A stretch of 64,000 bases of DNA, taken from Halichoerus grypus (Eukaryota > Chordata > Mammalia > Carnivora > Phocidae). Positions within the stretch are counted from its first letter, which is position 1, and every line of letters starts with the position of its first letter. Below are positions 11,970-22,925 of this stretch, in pieces. The stretch covers positions 171,026,437 to 171,090,436 of the forward strand of contig NC_135715.1 in NCBI RefSeq assembly GCF_964656455.1. Direction: 5' to 3'. The notes beneath the pieces are model-generated. The model did no database searches, was not told the DNA's origin, and saw only the letters and a program-made list of their open reading frames with translations. Made by a program: the position numbers and the translations under genes.

Positions 11970-12455
11970 TTCATTGGTATCCCATTTTACTTACAATAAA
12001 ATCCAAACTATTTTCTTTGATTCTGCACTCTCTGGCCTACCTCTTTCACTGCATTTCCTCCCATTCTTTCCCTTGCTCATTCATTTCATTGTACTGGCTT
12101 TAATTGTTTTTCATGTATTAACCTCTTTCCTTTCTCTTTCTGTATTGTCCACATCTCACCTCACAAAAACTGTCTCTCTTCATTCTTTGTATGTCAGCTT
12201 AGATGTTATGTTTAGAGAGGCATTTTCTACCCGATCTATTTAAATTGGCTTTTCCATACATTCACTACAACATTTTGTTGTTGTTGTTGTTGTTTACAGA
12301 CTTATTTATTATTTCATTTTTTTATTTGGTTATTATTGATTTCTCTTCCATCTATTCAAGCTTCATAAGGGAGAGATTATATCTACTTTATTTACTACTG
12401 CTCTTTGGAGTCTATCTTAATTCCTGGCATTTATAGATGTTGAATGAATGAATGT
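11970..12455 (+). mobile_element. L2 LINE 3' fragment
   Basis: ACAATAAAATCCAAACTATT, CTCTGGCCTACCTCTTTCAC, TTAGATGTTATGTTTAGAG, CATAAGGGAGAGATTATATC and TAGATGTTGAATGAATGAAT are the successive L2 3' landmarks. The open frames across it (up to 89 codons) are not protein genes. A (TTG)n tract has expanded inside it. Confidence 0.8.
12275..12294. repeat. (TTG)n short tandem repeat
   Basis: Perfect trinucleotide run of 6 to 7 units within the L2 fragment. Confidence 0.9.
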
Positions 12456-12921
12456 TGGAATAATGTGCCCTGTTTCTTTTTTTTACTTTAATCCAATTGA
12501 TCACTATATTGTGTAGATTCAATATCTTCCATATTTTCACAACAGTCCATTTTGTTACAAATTTATTTCTACTGCCATATTATAGATTTGTATCATTTAT
12601 TACTTTGTTCTTTATTTTTTCTGTCATTTTCCCTCCTAGAATTCTTTATCTACACAATGGATTTTCCTAAAATTTTAATCATATGGCTTCTCTGATCAGA
12701 GTTCAACTCCTGTCCATTGACTTTAAGGAGAAAAACCCTAAATTTATGATATGCACACAATACTCCTTTAATCTTATATTTTCTTCCAGCTACCATCTCA
12801 TTTTTCACTTCACTGTAAAACTCCACAAAGAATTTTCTGTACACCTTGTATTTACTTTCTCATTCTCAAATCTATCAATCTATCTATCTAGATTCTATTA
12901 TGTAGTTGTTGTTATATAGTT
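12456..12921. other. Probable further degenerate L2, uncertain
   Basis: TCATATGGCTTCTCTGATCAG and TTGACTTTAAGGAGAAAAACC loosely resemble an earlier segment of L2, suggesting a second, very diverged copy in the same orientation. An (ATCT)n tract lies at 12871-12891. No gene seen. Confidence 0.35.
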
Positions 12922-13108
12922 TATTTTTTTAAGATTTTATTTATTTATTAGAGATAGAGCGAGCAAGTGAGTGAGCACATGAGTGGGAGTGGGGGAGGGA
13001 CAAGTAGACTCCCCGATGAGCAGGGAGCCCAACAGGGCACTCAGTCCTAGGACCCTGGGATCATGACCTGAACTGAAGGTAGATGCTTAATGTACTGAGC
13101 TACCCAGG
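12922..13108 (-). mobile_element. Can-SINE
   Basis: TTTTTTTAAGATTTTATTT, GA-rich tract and the reversed head ending GAGCTACCCAGG. The last bases of the head and the TSD are degraded, pointing to an older copy. Confidence 0.93.
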
Positions 13109-13112
13109 TTTT

Positions 13113-14015
13113 TTTATTTATTGGTTGGTGAAATATTTCAAATATAAATGATAACAGAAAGAATAATACACTGAACTTCATGTACTTACTAAGAGTTAGT
13201 AAAAAATGGCAAATTTTGCTTCAAGTATGCTCACTCAACTACCCCCACACACTAGATAATTTTGAAGCAAATAGAAGACAGATTATTTCATCTATAAATA
13301 TTTTGGAATATATTTCTAAAAGAAATTTTACATAAAGTACACAGATATTAAGTATGCAACTTGGTATACACACACACACACACACGCACATTCATATAAA
13401 CAAAACTTTCAACAGGAATATAGAACATTGATACCACTCAGAAGTTTTCTTCATATATCCTCCAGCAGTAAATACTATTCTGACTTCAGTGAACATAGTT
13501 TTGCCTTTATGAAATTTAAATGAAGCAATTGACTAGTGTCCCTGTGGTGCCTGGTCTCTTTCACATAACATAGTATTTCTGAGTTTATCCATGTTGTTAA
13601 ATGGGTATTTGGTAATTCATTCTTTTTTTAGTTGTGAGTATCATTCCATTATATAAATGTATCACAATTCTCTTGAAAGCCATTCATGTTTTGTTTTGTT
13701 TTTTTTTTAGTTTTTGGTTATTATGAATAAAGATGCTGTGAACATTCATTTATGTGTCTTTTGGTGAAAATATGCTGGATCATAGGGGAGGTATATGTTC
13801 AAGTTTAGTAGATTTTACTAAACCATTTTCCAATAATCTTACAAGTAATATATCAGAGTTCTAGTTGCTTCTCATCTTTGCCAAAAGTTAATATTGTTAG
13901 TTCTCTTCATTATAGCTATTTTATTGATGTATGTTGATATCTCATTGTGTTTTGACACTTTTCTGATAACAAATGATTTGAGCACTCTTTCATATGCTTT
14001 TTGGATATATTTCCA
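13113..14015 (-). mobile_element. L1M-type 3' end, about 0.9 kb, reverse
   Basis: A continuous antisense L1 3' region: ATACACTGAACTTCATGTAC, TTTGAAGCAAATAGAAGAC, ACTATTCTGACTTCAGTG, TTATCCATGTTGTTAAATG, TTTTTGGTTATTATGAATAA, GGATCATAGGGGAGGTATAT, ATATCTCATTGTGTTTTGAC. The order and spacing match one insertion with a (CA)n interruption. Non-functional. Confidence 0.8.
13368..13385. repeat. (AC)n microsatellite inside L1
   Basis: Nine AC units followed by a GC interruption. Confidence 0.85.
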
Positions 14016-14770
14016 GGCTTTTACTAACTACAAATAATGTGGCCACGGACATTCTTGTAAGCATCTTCTTAGTTGGCCAATTACTGAATGTCCACCTGAA
14101 CCTGGTTACTAACTTGTAGCTGGACCTACTACAGATCATGATCCCTAGTCTCATTTTCAACCCTGGATTTCATTATCTGCATCTGATTCTTAGCCTTGCT
14201 TATCTAGCCTACTGATTTCAGCTGATTACTCTGTCTCTCAGTCCATATTTAGCAATGAACACTTCCCTAATCTCGGAATCATCGATATCCTCAGTGAGAA
14301 ACAAAGCTTCATCTGCTTTGTAGCGCTACTGTCTTCATTGGAACAGAGATGATGATGAACCAATTAATCCACAGAATATCATAGGAATCATCAGATAAAA
14401 ATAAAGGTGAGAGAAGGTATTGATAAAGAAGGACAGAATATTCTCTGGGAACAAAAATGACCATGAGCATATTTTACATTATAGGTTTTTTTTTCTTATT
14501 TTTAGAAGACATATTTGATTGTTAAAATTTTAATATAACTGTAAGTATATATACTAGTTAAATATTTGTGTACTTCTTTTTTATTGAACTTTCCTATTAA
14601 AAAAACAAAAAATCCTTGAGCCATGTTTTTCTCAGTGCCTAAATAATGAATTAGGTATGAGTTAACTTTCTAGATTAATATTGGTAGATTCTCTGCACAT
14701 GCACCTGTGAAATTTGGGAAGATTAAGTCCATTCAGCATCTGTGTTAGAACATATCAGAATTTTCTCATT
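14016..14770. other. Unassigned sequence
   Basis: No repeat or gene recognised. The first 400 bp is less AT-rich than its surroundings and may be an old element I cannot name. Confidence 0.45.
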
Positions 14771-14774
14771 CATG

Positions 14775-14945
14775 GTCTAATTTAATCATCTACTTTTTGT
14801 ACAAAGAAAGAGTGCTAATGGATAATATTATTGCCATTTTATACCTGACAAAGAAATTATTCAAATTGACTTAGCTAGTAAGGGCAGAGCTTGAACACAC
14901 ACCTGAGTCTACTGATTTGAAGCCCATTCCTCTGTCCACTGTGAG
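14775..14945 (-). mobile_element. MIR SINE fragment
   Basis: Reverse MIR landmarks: ATTATTGCCATTTTATACC, AGCTAGTAAGGGCAGAGCTT and AAGCCCATTCCTCTGTCC. Diverged, with no TSD expected at this age. Confidence 0.75.
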
Positions 14946-15345
14946 TTGTCTGCTCTATTTACTAAATGATCTACACCTGCATGCATTTTAAAATCCATCT
15001 AAGATAGAGTTGATGTTCTGACCAAGAGATGTTTGTTTTCTTTTGCTCATGGATTGCAAGGAATACTTACATTTTTCTCTGGAGAAAGTTGGTAATTGGT
15101 CAAGTGTAACTGCCTCCAGTTTCAGGAAATCATTTAAATTTCCCTTCCATTAAGGCTAATAAGCACCTTTCATAGTTGTTTAATTTTGTGCTTTCCAGAC
15201 TCCAATGCATTTTTAATATTTTCTCAGGTACTAAATTTACTATGGTCCTTTATAATTTTTTCAGTGAGAAGTTATCTCTACTAATTCTTGAGACCACAGA
15301 TTCAGATCTGTGCCCATCAACTCTTTCTAATTTTGTTTTCTGTAA

Positions 15346-15346
<1 letters not shown>
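14946..15346. other. Unassigned sequence
   Basis: Nothing recognised before the TG repeat. Confidence 0.45.

Positions 15347-15376
<30 letters not shown>
15347..15376. repeat. (TG)n microsatellite
   Basis: Fifteen uninterrupted TG units, followed by a GC-rich spacer. Confidence 0.97.
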
Positions 15377-15377
<1 letters not shown>

Positions 15378-15475
15378 TAGGCGGGGAATAAGGAGGTGGG
15401 GTTCACAACCATGATAAATACTGTGCTTTTAAAGGGGAAATAAAATCCACTAGTAAATAAAGGCAGGCAACTTTT

Positions 15476-15736
15476 TAAAAAAATTTTTTATTGTTATGTT
15501 AATCGCCATACATTACATCATTAGTTTTAGATGTAGTGTTCCATGATTCATTGTTTGTTCATAACACCCAGTGCTCCATGCAGAACGTGCCCTCTTTAAT
15601 ACCCATCACCAGGCTAACCCATCCTCCCACCCCCCTCCCCTCTAGAACCCTCAGTTTGTTTTTCAGAGTCCATCGTCTCTCATGGTTCGTCTCCCCCTCT
15701 GATTTCCCCCACTTCATTCTTCCCCTCCTGGTATTT
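15476..15736 (-). mobile_element. Carnivoran L1 fragment
   Basis: CGCCATACATTACATCATTAG, AACACCCAGTGCTCCATGC, CATCACCAGGCTAACCCATC, a C-rich patch, GAGTCCATCGTCTCTCATGG and CCACTTCATTCTTCCCCTCC are typical of the L1 3' region seen in many dog-like carnivores, read antisense. It is far less diverged than the L1M pieces here, so it is a recent insertion. It is a truncated fragment with no ORF. The 80-codon frame over it is spurious. Confidence 0.85.
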
Positions 15737-17963
15737 TGCCATTTTGCAGAAGTGATAATAAAACTGGTTATTCATTGATCTCAGAGGCTTGGCTACAGCA
15801 AAAAATCAAGTAAGAACATGAACATTATCCAGTGAATTCATCCATTCTGAAAATTAAAGCCTGAAAAACCCCAGACCCTTAGAAGCTTCCCAGGAGCCTT
15901 TTTGTAGCTATCAGCTTGATTTTCTACATTTGTTCTAAATTACTGGAACAGTGGTTTATATTTACCATTCTAACACTTTCCCTTGCTTTTGACTAAATCT
16001 ACACTTTACTTTAGAGAAATAGTAACTTCTTTGACTCTACATTCATATATTTTATATATACCAATTCTTCTGTGCCACTGTTGCCATCCTAGTGTTCAAG
16101 GCTTTTGTTTTCTTCCCTGGATATTTTAAATATATCCTTCTCTGTTTCCCTATGTGTGGCCTTTTAAATTCATTGTGAATACTACATCTTCTAGTTGCTC
16201 GTTTAGTTTTCTCACACACCAGAGTGATTGGCCAGTCCCTCTCTTGGACTTCTCAATGACAATCTCTTGACTTCCATATCTCACCAACCATCTTTCTAAG
16301 TCCTCCAGTCAAACTCAGGTTATGTTACCTGTCTTTTCACTTAGGGCCCTGTCCTCTCAGGACGTTTTTCTGCCAAACCCCACCCCCATCATTTCCTTTT
16401 CAGTCCAAACTGACATGATTTTCATTATTCAAAGTGCAGATCAATCCTTATCTTCCCTCAGACTTTCCTAAGAAAATTGAATGTTGCTCTTTACTTTGGC
16501 TTTTAATGATAGCGGTGATGGTTGTATTCTGGAGGTATGTGTGCATGTGTATTTTTATTCATAGCCTTTCAGGTTCCAATCCTCTAAACAAAACTCTGCC
16601 TATTCAAAGTCCATTTAATGTAACTACCAAAGGCACAGAAAAAACAGTTCCCAATCAAGGCCTAGTCAGGTTGGGTCATGGTTGTCTGAGGCTCCTGGCT
16701 GGAGCTCCTACTAGCTCCTCTGTCATATCTTGGTGTTGTAATTATGACCAGTTTTATTAAAATATTCCTGCCACTTTTATTTCAAAGTGTATTGTCTGGT
16801 TTGTTTTGGCTTCCTTTTTTTTCCTATTTTAATCACAACATTCTTAAATATTTTACTATTAAGTATATTTTTGGTTGGGATAAAATAGTCAAGGACATTA
16901 AGATGAAAATCACTGAGTATTTATTAATAGCATGCCTTTTATTATATGATTTTATATTCAGGAATCTGTTCTACTATACTACTGGAAAAATAAATGTAAT
17001 GGTTACCACATTGAAGAACAAAAAAAAGCTTAAATATCTTGATAAGCTATGTTAGATACAGTGTAAAGGATTTCAATCCATTTTTATTTGCTTTGTTTGG
17101 CTTAAATGGAGTGTTTAGTTAATAATACTATGAATTATGTCTTCTATTTTATTTACTTCACAGATAGCTACACCATTAACCACCCCATTTTTTAAAGGGA
17201 AATTTGCTATGTAAACCACTAATAGATTCCCATAAGAAATAGAATTTTCCACTATGAAACATATTTTTGTAATTCACATATATTCTATTATTATGTTAGG
17301 TAATGATATGTGGTAACCTATGCAAGTATATAAATGATGAAGCACTAGGTTTTATTTTAGAAATATATAGAAATATTTGTTTCATATTCTTAACATTTTA
17401 CCATTGAAACCAGGAATTATCTTTTTTTTTTTTTTTTTCATTTAAAAACAAGCTTCCCTACTTTGGTTCACAGAAAGCTACCCATTTTTAATACTGCTTT
17501 CTAGGATGCTCCCCATAATCAATATTTTGTATAGGTGGAACACTGAAAGCAATGAAGCAATGGCTTGATGATATGCTCATAATGACAATAGTAATAAAAG
17601 TTGCAATACTTTATATATACACACAATGACATTTGTTTATTGATCTCAAAATTATGTCCATATATGTAGATTATACATTCATACAAATTAAATACCTACA
17701 GCAAAAATACAGTGAGGGTTTGAAACAATTGGTAAGTTTTTTCATCTGAACTGTTATGTCTCATCTTTAGTTTAGATATGCTAATTGCCTTTATTTTGTT
17801 AACTAACAAACATACTAATTAACTAGCAGGTGTTTCAATAATGTTCAGAGGGGGAAAATCAAGATTAATACATTTTGTACATAAGATTTATAAACATATA
17901 AAATTTTAAGTGCCTGATTGGAATTTTTCTTTTTTTTCCCCAATTAGAATTATATCCACTCTT
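15737..17963. other. Unassigned AT-rich sequence
   Basis: No gene or confident repeat. 15.85-16.40 kb is pyrimidine-rich and may be an old LINE remnant. A 17-base T run lies at 17422-17438. Open frames of 103-108 codons near 16.4-17.1 kb lack domains and overlap in two frames. Confidence 0.45.
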
Positions 17964-18164
17964 CTTTTTTTTTTTTTTTAAAGATTTTATTCATTTATTT
18001 GACAGAGAGACAGCGAGAGCAGGAACACAGGCAGGGGGAGTGGGAGAGGGAGAAGCAGGCTTCCTGCGGAGCAGGGAGCCCGATGTGGGACTCGATCCCA
18101 GGACCCCGGGATCATGACCTGAGCCGAAGGCAGATGCCTAACGACCGAGCCACCCAGGCACCCC
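17964..18164 (-). mobile_element. Can-SINE, full length, perfect TSD
   Basis: Poly-T, AAAGATTTTATTCATTTATT, GA-rich tract and the reversed head ending CCACCCAGGCACCCC. The TSD AATTATATCCACTCTT is identical in both flanks (17948-17963 and 18165-18180). Belongs to the short-head subfamily (CTAACGACCGAGCC reversed). The overlapping 63-codon frame is not a gene. Confidence 0.97.
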
Positions 18165-18214
18165 AATTATATCCACTCTTAACTTATTGATTTCCAGATG
18201 TTTATCTTCAGCCA

Positions 18215-19180
18215 GGACACCTCCCCTCAATTCCAACTTCCACTTTACATCATCAATTGGATATCTAAAAGACATTTCAAACTCAATATGGCAGATATAA
18301 ATAACCCTCTGAACCCACTTCTTTCCTATTTCAGTTAGTTTCCTAACTCCATTCTCCCTGTTATTTGATTCAAAAATCTTGCAGTCACTCTTGAATCCTC
18401 TCTTTCTTCCATATTGAATAATCTATTAGGGAAACCTATTGGTTTTCCTTCAGATTATATTCAGTATCTGACCATTCCTCACCATCTTCACTTATAGTTC
18501 AAGCCAACATTACATATCACCTAGATTATTATAATAGCCTCCAAACTGGTCTCTCTGTTTATGCCTTTGTTCCTCTTCAACCTCAGCCAAGTATATTCTC
18601 AAAACAGTAGCGAGAGCGATCCCATTGAAATATAGTCAGATCATTATCCTTCTGCACACAAAAACCATTGGCTCTTCAGTTAACTTAAAAGTTAATCCTT
18701 AATAACCAACAAACTCTTACATGATGTGGAGCCCTGTTACTCTCTGACATCATCTCCTGACATTCTATTTCTTGCTCACTCTACCCTAGACATATTGGTT
18801 TTCTTGACTTGCTTTGAATAGCCAGGTAATTTCTTCATCAGAGCCTTTGCAAATTGCCATTCTGCTGCCTAGAATAATCTTCCCCCAATTATCTGTATGG
18901 TTTTTTCCTTTGCCTACTTTAGGTCTTATCTATATGACAGTTATTCAATGATGCCTTTCTTGTCAAAATATTATAAACATCCTCTGGTAATTCCTACCTA
19001 CTTTTTCTGCTTTTGTTTTCTCCTTAGCACATATTTCTCTTTAGGCTTTTATTCTCTGCCTCTCTTCTAGAACACATTTTTTATAAAGGCCAGGATTTTT
19101 TTTCTTTTTTCTCTTCACTTTTCACTACTGTTCCCTAGTGTTTGACACATAATAGATGCTCAATAATATCTGGTGGATGC
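18215..19180 (+). mobile_element. L2 LINE, about 0.95 kb including the RT C-terminal part
   Basis: The longest L2 copy here. In order: CATTTCAAACTCAATATGGC, AATCTTGCAGTCACTCTTG, TAGATTATTATAATAGCCTCC with AACTGGTCTCTC, AGAGCGATCCCATTG, CATCAGAGCCTTTGCAAATTG, CTGCCTAGAATAATCTTCCC and GACACATAATAGATGCTCAAT. The first half corresponds to the end of the L2 reverse-transcriptase frame, the second to the 3' end. It is full of stops and indels. Confidence 0.8.
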
Positions 19181-20163
19181 ATGAATAGTTTTTCCTATTC
19201 CTCCCCTTATAGGGAGGAAAATTTGGATAGGGTGGGAGAGGATTGCTTAGTATAAACTAAGAATGGAAGTACTCAGCTCAGGGTTCTAAATAGATACTGT
19301 GAGTTACAGTATCTACCTTTCAATCTCTTTTTCACAGTGGGATCAAGGAGCAAGAGAACCTCTAGCTTTGAAAACAGGATAGCAACCCACTTTAAAATCC
19401 CATTCTTATGTTTTGTTGGAAGAATATTTTGAATGGCAGGTATGGTAAATAGTGCCTCCAAAACAGCTTACTCATTGAAATCTTGTTGGCTAGGGGATCT
19501 ATGGGATGGGGGGATTAACAAACCTGAAATTAACAAAACCAAGTTTGGTTTGCTAATGTAAAATTGTCACTATTCACTAGAATTTTTAATGCCCTGCAAA
19601 GCATTAGGTTCTCATAACATCTGGATTTTTATAACAAATTTCAGTGCGAGGGATGCAAAGATCATAATAAGATACATGGAATATCTCTTCCTTTTCCCAT
19701 CTTATCCTGAACTAGAAGACAATCAATGATGGGAGTCAATAGGCTTTGTCAATCTGAAGCAGAAAGAGTGGAGGCAATTGACTTAAAATTCTTCTCAGTT
19801 CAGCCTTTCATGGCTGGCCTATTTGCAGATGTCTGGCCCTTTCTGTCATCAGTCCTCTGGAGGCATCAGAAAATGAATACCCATCACAACAGTCCTGTTA
19901 TTTTCCTTGAAAACAGGATGACTGTATCTTGAAATCACAGTATGCAATCTCTTCATTGGGAAGAGTCCCAGGTAGGTCATTACATAAATTTGACATTGTA
20001 TTTTGAAAAGATTTACTCTTCTTTTAGTTCAGCTATGAAATTTCCTTACTATGCTTTCATAAGACATTATGGGGCATTAAGATATGAAGATTGGTTAATA
20101 TTGCACTGTCAGTGCATAATTTATGCTTATAGAAAAGAGAACTTATAGTTGAAATTATGTTAG
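19181..20163. other. Unassigned sequence
   Basis: No repeat or gene recognised. Short open frames (62-68 codons) on both strands have no recognisable features. Confidence 0.45.
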
Positions 20164-20178
20164 AAAACACCAATACAG

Positions 20179-20365
20179 GGGTGCCTGGGTGGCTCTGCCT
20201 TAGGCTCAGCTCATGATCTCTAGGTCCTGGGATCCAGCCCCATGTTGGGCTTCCCAGCTTAGCAGGGAGTCTGCTTCTCCCTCTCCCTCTGCTTTCCCCC
20301 TGCATGTGCTCTCTCTCTCTCTGTCAAATAAATAAATAAAATCTTAAAAAAAAAAACAAGAAAAA
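20179..20365 (+). mobile_element. Can-SINE with a head deletion
   Basis: GGGTGCCTGGGTGGCTCTGCC runs directly into TTAGGCTCAG, so about 15 bp of the tRNA-like head (the stretch including GTTAAG) is missing. This removes part of the presumed pol III A-box. The TSD AAAACACCAATACAG is perfect (20164-20178 and 20366-20380). A-tail interrupted by CAAG. Confidence 0.95.
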
Positions 20366-20479
20366 AAAACACCAATACAGGAATTTTTACAGTGAGTACC
20401 ATAACATTTTACCCAATTATGGAGTAGAGGGTGGGGCAGAGAATCTGTGTTTCCTTTGAAATTCTCATTGTTGACGGTT

Positions 20480-20640
20480 ATGCTAAGTGTTTTTTATATT
20501 ACATTAATTTTTAAAATCATTCTTCAACATTGATATTAGAACCATTTTACTGACGAGTAACCTGAGAGTCTCAGAGTAGTTAAGTGGTTCCCCCAAGATC
20601 AAACTGATAGACTATCAATCTGCAAGTATTTATTGAACAC
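20480..20640 (-). mobile_element. MIR-type SINE fragment
   Basis: CATTTTACTGACGAGTAACC, GAGAGTCTCAGAGTAGTTAAG and CCCAAGATCAAACTGATAG are the reversed MIR core and 3' part. Confidence 0.65.
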
Positions 20641-20994
20641 CGGTGGGCATAGCTATTCTTGAAAGATAATACAGACAGTTGCAATCCTCATGATTTGCTA
20701 GGTGAGAAAAATCCACCAATAAGAATACCAAAATTATTATTAGGAGTAAATGGTGTATTAGAATTTTTGAGATTTTGCTCATTGAAACTATCTTTAAAAC
20801 AAACTTTATTTTGCAAGTATAGACATGATACTCTAAAAACTTAAATAAAAGAATCAAATTTAGCTAAATGACTTATTACTTAACATTAGAAAATACTAGT
20901 TTGAATTGGGTAAATAGCTACCCATTAAAGAAGAGAGTACAGAACTAGGATGTAGCTAGCATATAACTAGATAATAGAATATGTGTTGTTATAT
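20641..20994. other. Unassigned AT-rich sequence
   Basis: Nothing recognised. Two small open frames overlap on opposite strands and appear random. Confidence 0.45.
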
Positions 20995-21168
20995 GGTTTA
21001 CAACATGATTGTTACTCTGTGCAATTATTACAATAATTCTGTGAAATTAGTTCCTTTTTCCATGGAGGAAATCTGAGATCAACCTGGTTAATGCATATTC
21101 AAAGCCACACAAGCAGTAAGTGGCAGAGTGAGGATTCAAACCCACATCCTCTAGTGCCATTTTGGGGG
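20995..21168 (-). mobile_element. MIR SINE fragment
   Basis: CAAAGCCACACAAGCAGTAAG, TGGCAGAGTGAGGATTCAAA and CCCACATCCTCTAGTGCC are diagnostic reversed MIR segments. Confidence 0.85.
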
Positions 21169-21535
21169 CTCTTTTTAAGACACCAAAGGAATATGTAAAC
21201 TCACTTCCCGATTCTCTGTGTGTGGAAAGAAATATCCTCCAGCAAATTGTTCTGTTTAATTTACTGCATAATTAAGCAGATTATAGGATAAATTAATGTG
21301 TTGGCATAGTTAACTATTTCTTATTTACTTTTCTTTCCCTGTGGAGTCTGCTACTCTGCAGGAGGCCTTTTAAATGGAAACATCCCATTAACTTTCTTAA
21401 CACAGAGGTGGGGAGACAAGCACAGCAACTAATACAGATACAGTGGCTACCCATAGGCACCTTGAAAAGATGTCACCTCAAACATTAGAGAGCAGGAAAT
21501 CATAGATGGGAGGTGACAGTAGGGGGAAGCCAGAA
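21169..21535. other. Unassigned sequence
   Basis: No repeat or gene recognised. Confidence 0.4.
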
Positions 21536-21539
21536 GATG

Positions 21540-21695
21540 GTCGTGCTTATTCTTTTCTCAAAATGTGATCTGCTTCAGAATCCTGAGGGAGTTTATTAAA
21601 CATGCAGATTCCTGGGCTCCAGCCTAAACTACTGAATCTGAATCTCAACAGCTGGGTCCCAAATGTGTCAGTTTTTAAAAGCCCCCTAAGTGATT
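21540..21695 (+). mobile_element. MER5-like hAT DNA-transposon remnant
   Basis: TCAAAATGTGATCTGCTTCAG, AATCCTGAGGGAGTTTATTA, AACATGCAGATTCCTGGGCTC and ACTGAATCTGAATCTC match the non-autonomous MER5 group (hAT-Charlie). Ends are degraded. Confidence 0.7.
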
Positions 21696-22590
21696 TTTTT
21701 TTCATTCAGGCACATTAAATATTAAGACTCTGATATCTAGTTCATTCTGAGTCAACAAACTTCAGGTAGGATCCTGTCTGCACTAGGGTACTCTGGCTAA
21801 TTTAAACACGAATTTACTGAAAGATCTCAAAAGTTAATTGAAGCAGAAGAAGCAGTACCAGGAAAAGGAAGGAACTGAGTTAATCCTTGGGGTCTAGGAA
21901 GAGCAAACCACAACATGAAAAATCTGTTCACAACACTGTAGCTCAGTCTGGATAGATACCAACCATTTTCAGGGTTTTTGCCTTTCAGGATTACAACGGG
22001 TCAGAACCAGTCCCTTATCTAATGGTAGCTGGCCCCCCAGACCAGGCTGGATTCAATGGGGAAAAGATCATTCCAGTAAGGAATCTGGATGCTATTAGAA
22101 AGGGGAATTAATGCTGAACAGTCTAAACACAACTGCCCTCTGTATAGTACATACGAGTTTAGTTTCATTATTGACTAAAGCCTGATACGGCATTCTGCAG
22201 GCAACCCCAGGAAGATCTAGCTGGAAGGGGCCTCCACTTATAGAAACCATAGAAAACAATTTAATAGAAAACAATTTAATTTATATAACAATTTATAGAA
22301 AACAATTTAATTGCTAATTATGAACTCTCAAGCCATCAGGTGATGGTGAGTGCTGGAGCTTTAAAGGGTCTCAGTCCAGCCTACCTCAGCCCTTTGGTAG
22401 TCCTTCATATCCTCAGAGCTTTCCTTATAGATACCTAATCATTTCCTTACCCTCACTACAAGGGAGCCTGTCAAGTTCTAGGTGATAGCTCCCAAGTTTG
22501 ATTAATTCAATAAAGTTTTGTCGTGAAAAGATAGAAGAAATGAATCACTTTTTTATGGAGTAGTACCCACTTTACTTACTGATTGAAGTT
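21696..22590. other. Unassigned sequence with a small tandem duplication
   Basis: No gene seen. Near its middle a 16-17 bp unit (ATAGAAAACAATTTAAT) occurs three times within 70 bp. 21.95-22.05 kb is relatively GC-rich but not recognised. Confidence 0.45.
22249..22312. repeat. Three-copy short tandem duplication
   Basis: The unit ATAGAAAACAATTTAAT appears at the left edge, again immediately after, and a third time after a 13 bp AT-rich spacer. It looks like recent local slippage. Confidence 0.85.
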
Positions 22591-22925
22591 TAATTATTCA
22601 TATAACTAAAATCCCTGTGCCGTCAGGTTTCCATTATCTGCCTGCTGCCTTAACATTCCTTCTACCTAGAATACTCCTCCTCCAGATTATCACATTTTGG
22701 GGTCCTTATCAGCATTTACATTTTAGCTCAAAGGAAATTTTTTCAAGGAGCCCTTTCCAACCATCAAATATCCATATACTGCTCTTACCTTCCACCATGC
22801 CCTCCCTGGCCTGATCATTCGCTAGTTCATTACCAGGTGTTTCTTTCATAGCACTCATCATTATCTCAGATCATGTATTGGCAAATTGGTTTACCTGTCT
22901 AATATTATTAGAACATTAACCACCC
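22591..22925 (+). mobile_element. L2-like LINE 3' fragment
   Basis: TACCTAGAATACTCCTCCTC, TTTTAGCTCAAAGGAAATT, TCAAGGAGCCCTTTCCAACC, CATAGCACTCATCATTATCTC follow the order of the L2 3' region. Diverged. The 65-codon frame over it is spurious. Confidence 0.7.
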
